Shown here in pieces: positions 5,923 to 6,964 of a stretch of 6,964 nt of DNA (its first letter is position 1; the number at the start of each line of letters is the position of its first letter). The DNA is from DATEJJ01 sp039649115. Lineage in GTDB: Bacteria; Actinomycetota; Actinomycetes; Mycobacteriales; Micromonosporaceae. The notes under the pieces are model-generated. The model had not been told where the DNA came from and made no database searches. It saw nothing but the letters and a program-made list of their open reading frames with translations. The stretch covers positions 1-6,964 of the forward strand of contig JBBWZQ010000196.1 in NCBI GenBank assembly GCA_039649115.1, read 5' to 3'. The translations under genes and the position numbers were made by a program.

Positions 5923-6964
5923 GTGACGGAGCTGCTGGACGCGGCCGTGGCCCAGCTTGCCGGTCCGGGCCTGGTGGTGCTGGTCGGCGGCCCGGGGGCG
6001 GGACGCAGCACCCTGCTGCGGCGCATCGGGCAGGCGTTCCACGGCCCGGTCTTCGCCGGCGGGGGGTTGGCGATGCTGCGCGGCGTACCGGGGTTCGCGC
6101 TGGCCCGGGCGGTACGGGTGCGGCTTCCCGCGCACGACCAGGCGCTGCTGGCCGAGGCGGTCCGGTCCCGGGTACGCCACGGTCTGCTGCTGCTCGACGA
6201 CCTTCAGTGGGTGGATCCGGCGACCATCGCGGCGCTGCCCGCGATCGCGGTGCATTGTCGGATTGCCGTCACCCTGCGCACCCCGCACCGGGTGGACATC
6301 CGGGCGCTGCGCGACGCCGGGGGTACCTGGCTGGAGCTGCCGCCGCTGTCCGAGGTGGCGGCCACCGAACTGGCCCGGCGGGTCGCCCCCGGTCTGCCAC
6401 CGGCCCGCATCGCCGACGTGGTGCGCCGCTCCGGCGGGGTACCGCTGGCGGTGGAGACCCTGGCCCGGCACGCCGCCGCCCGACCCGAGGCGCCGTCCAC
6501 AGTGGACACGACGGACAGCGTCGCGTACGCCGTCGCCACCGCCCTGGCCGACCTGACCCGCCCGGCCCGCACCGCCATGTCCGCCCTGGGGCTGCTCGGC
6601 CGCCCCGCCCCGCCGGCCCTGCTCGGCCCCGGTGCCGGGGAACTGGTCGAGGCGGGCCTGGTCCGGCTCGACGGCGGGCTGGCCGGCCCGGCCTGTCCGT
6701 ACGTCGCCGAGGTGGCGGCCGGGCTGCTCGACCCGGACGAGCGGCGCGCCCTGCACCTGCGCCTGGCCGAGCTCGTACCGGCCCGGGAGGCGGCCCGGCA
6801 CCTGGCCGCCGCCGGTGACGTGCCCGGCGCCTACCGGCGGGCGGTGGCCGCGGCCGGGCAGGCGGCCAGCGTCGGCGAGCGGGCCGAACTGCTCGCGCTG
6901 GCCTGCGAGCTGCCCGGCACGCCCGCCACCGACGAGGTGCGCCTGGCGGCGGCCCGGGTCGCGC
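5923..6964 (+). CDS. LuxR/LAL-type AAA ATPase transcriptional regulator, N-terminal part (3'-truncated)
   Basis: The frame runs from GTG 5923 to the window end with no stop, giving 347 residues; the protein continues beyond. GGAGGG (5914-5919) lies just upstream, and no other plausible start is found between 5812 and 5923. Walker A is GGPGAGRST at 22-30, with arginine at the position normally held by lysine. Walker B is LLLLDDLQWVD at 88-98, typical of large LuxR-family (LAL) and STAND-type ATPases. SGGVPLAVETL at 170-180 matches the conserved SGG-x-PLA segment of the same families. From about 200 onward it is Ala/Leu/Arg helical, as in the TPR-like middle region. The C-terminal helix-turn-helix would be outside the window, so the DNA-binding role is inferred from the family and from the divergent position next to the dynamin operon, which recalls the LuxR-type gene beside iniBAC in mycobacteria. 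A signalling ATPase without a DNA-binding domain is the main alternative. Confidence 0.82.
   Translation, partial: MTELLDAAVAQLAGPGLVVLVGGPGAGRSTLLRRIGQAFHGPVFAGGGLAMLRGVPGFALARAVRVRLPAHDQALLAEAVRSRVRHGLLLLDDLQWVDPATIAALPAIAVHCRIAVTLRTPHRVDIRALRDAGGTWLELPPLSEVAATELARRVAPGLPPARIADVVRRSGGVPLAVETLARHAAARPEAPSTVDTTDSVAYAVATALADLTRPARTAMSALGLLGRPAPPALLGPGAGELVEAGLVRLDGGLAGPACPYVAEVAAGLLDPDERRALHLRLAELVPAREAARHLAAAGDVPGAYRRAVAAAGQAASVGERAELLALACELPGTPATDEVRLAAARVA

Noticed and set aside
5818..6801. Minus-strand open frame opposite the regulator gene
   Set aside because: It is Gly/Arg/Gln-rich without motifs, while the plus strand carries Walker A, Walker B and the SGG-x-PLA segment in order.
1..6964. 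tRNA, rRNA, insertion sequence or phage genes
   Set aside because: No cloverleaf, rRNA segment, transposase motif or terminal inverted repeats were seen on either strand.

Overview
The window is very GC-rich, with G or C at nearly all third codon positions and short, tightly packed genes. This points to a high-GC actinobacterium. A member of the Micromonosporaceae is my best guess from composition and gene content, but no taxonomic marker is present.

Layout. Positions 1-678 (+) hold the 3' end of a gene for a Pro/Gln-repeat protein that ends in a single C-terminal membrane anchor. A 51-bp convergent gap with one GC hairpin separates it from a five-gene minus-strand block, read right to left. 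The first gene, 5763-5215, encodes an acidic protein of 13-residue DxNxDG calcium-loop-like repeats. After a 103-bp structured gap comes 5111-3609, a dynamin-like GTPase resembling IniC. One base later is 3607-3236, a very short GrpE-like protein. It overlaps by 4 bases with 3239-1368, a second dynamin-like GTPase resembling IniA with a long hydrophobic stretch. Two bases further is 1365-730, a lysine-free Asp/His-rich protein. To the right, 5764-5922 is a divergent regulatory region with an 18-bp perfect inverted repeat. From 5923 (+) to the window end runs the N-terminal part of a LuxR/LAL-type AAA ATPase regulator.

How the genes may work together. The order (regulator, divergent, then a small repeat protein and paired dynamin-like GTPases) is reminiscent of the mycobacterial iniBAC locus. 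There, iniA and iniC encode dynamin-like membrane-remodelling GTPases induced by cell-wall stress, and a LuxR-type gene lies beside them. Here the glycine-rich IniB is replaced by a calcium-loop-like repeat protein. A GrpE-type cochaperone is translationally linked between the two dynamins. Because GrpE serves Hsp70, the truncated, tail-anchored protein at the left edge may be the C-terminus of a membrane-bound Hsp70-like protein. The combined picture is a possible chaperone-assisted, regulator-controlled membrane-remodelling system. The Hsp70 identity and calcium binding are inferences.
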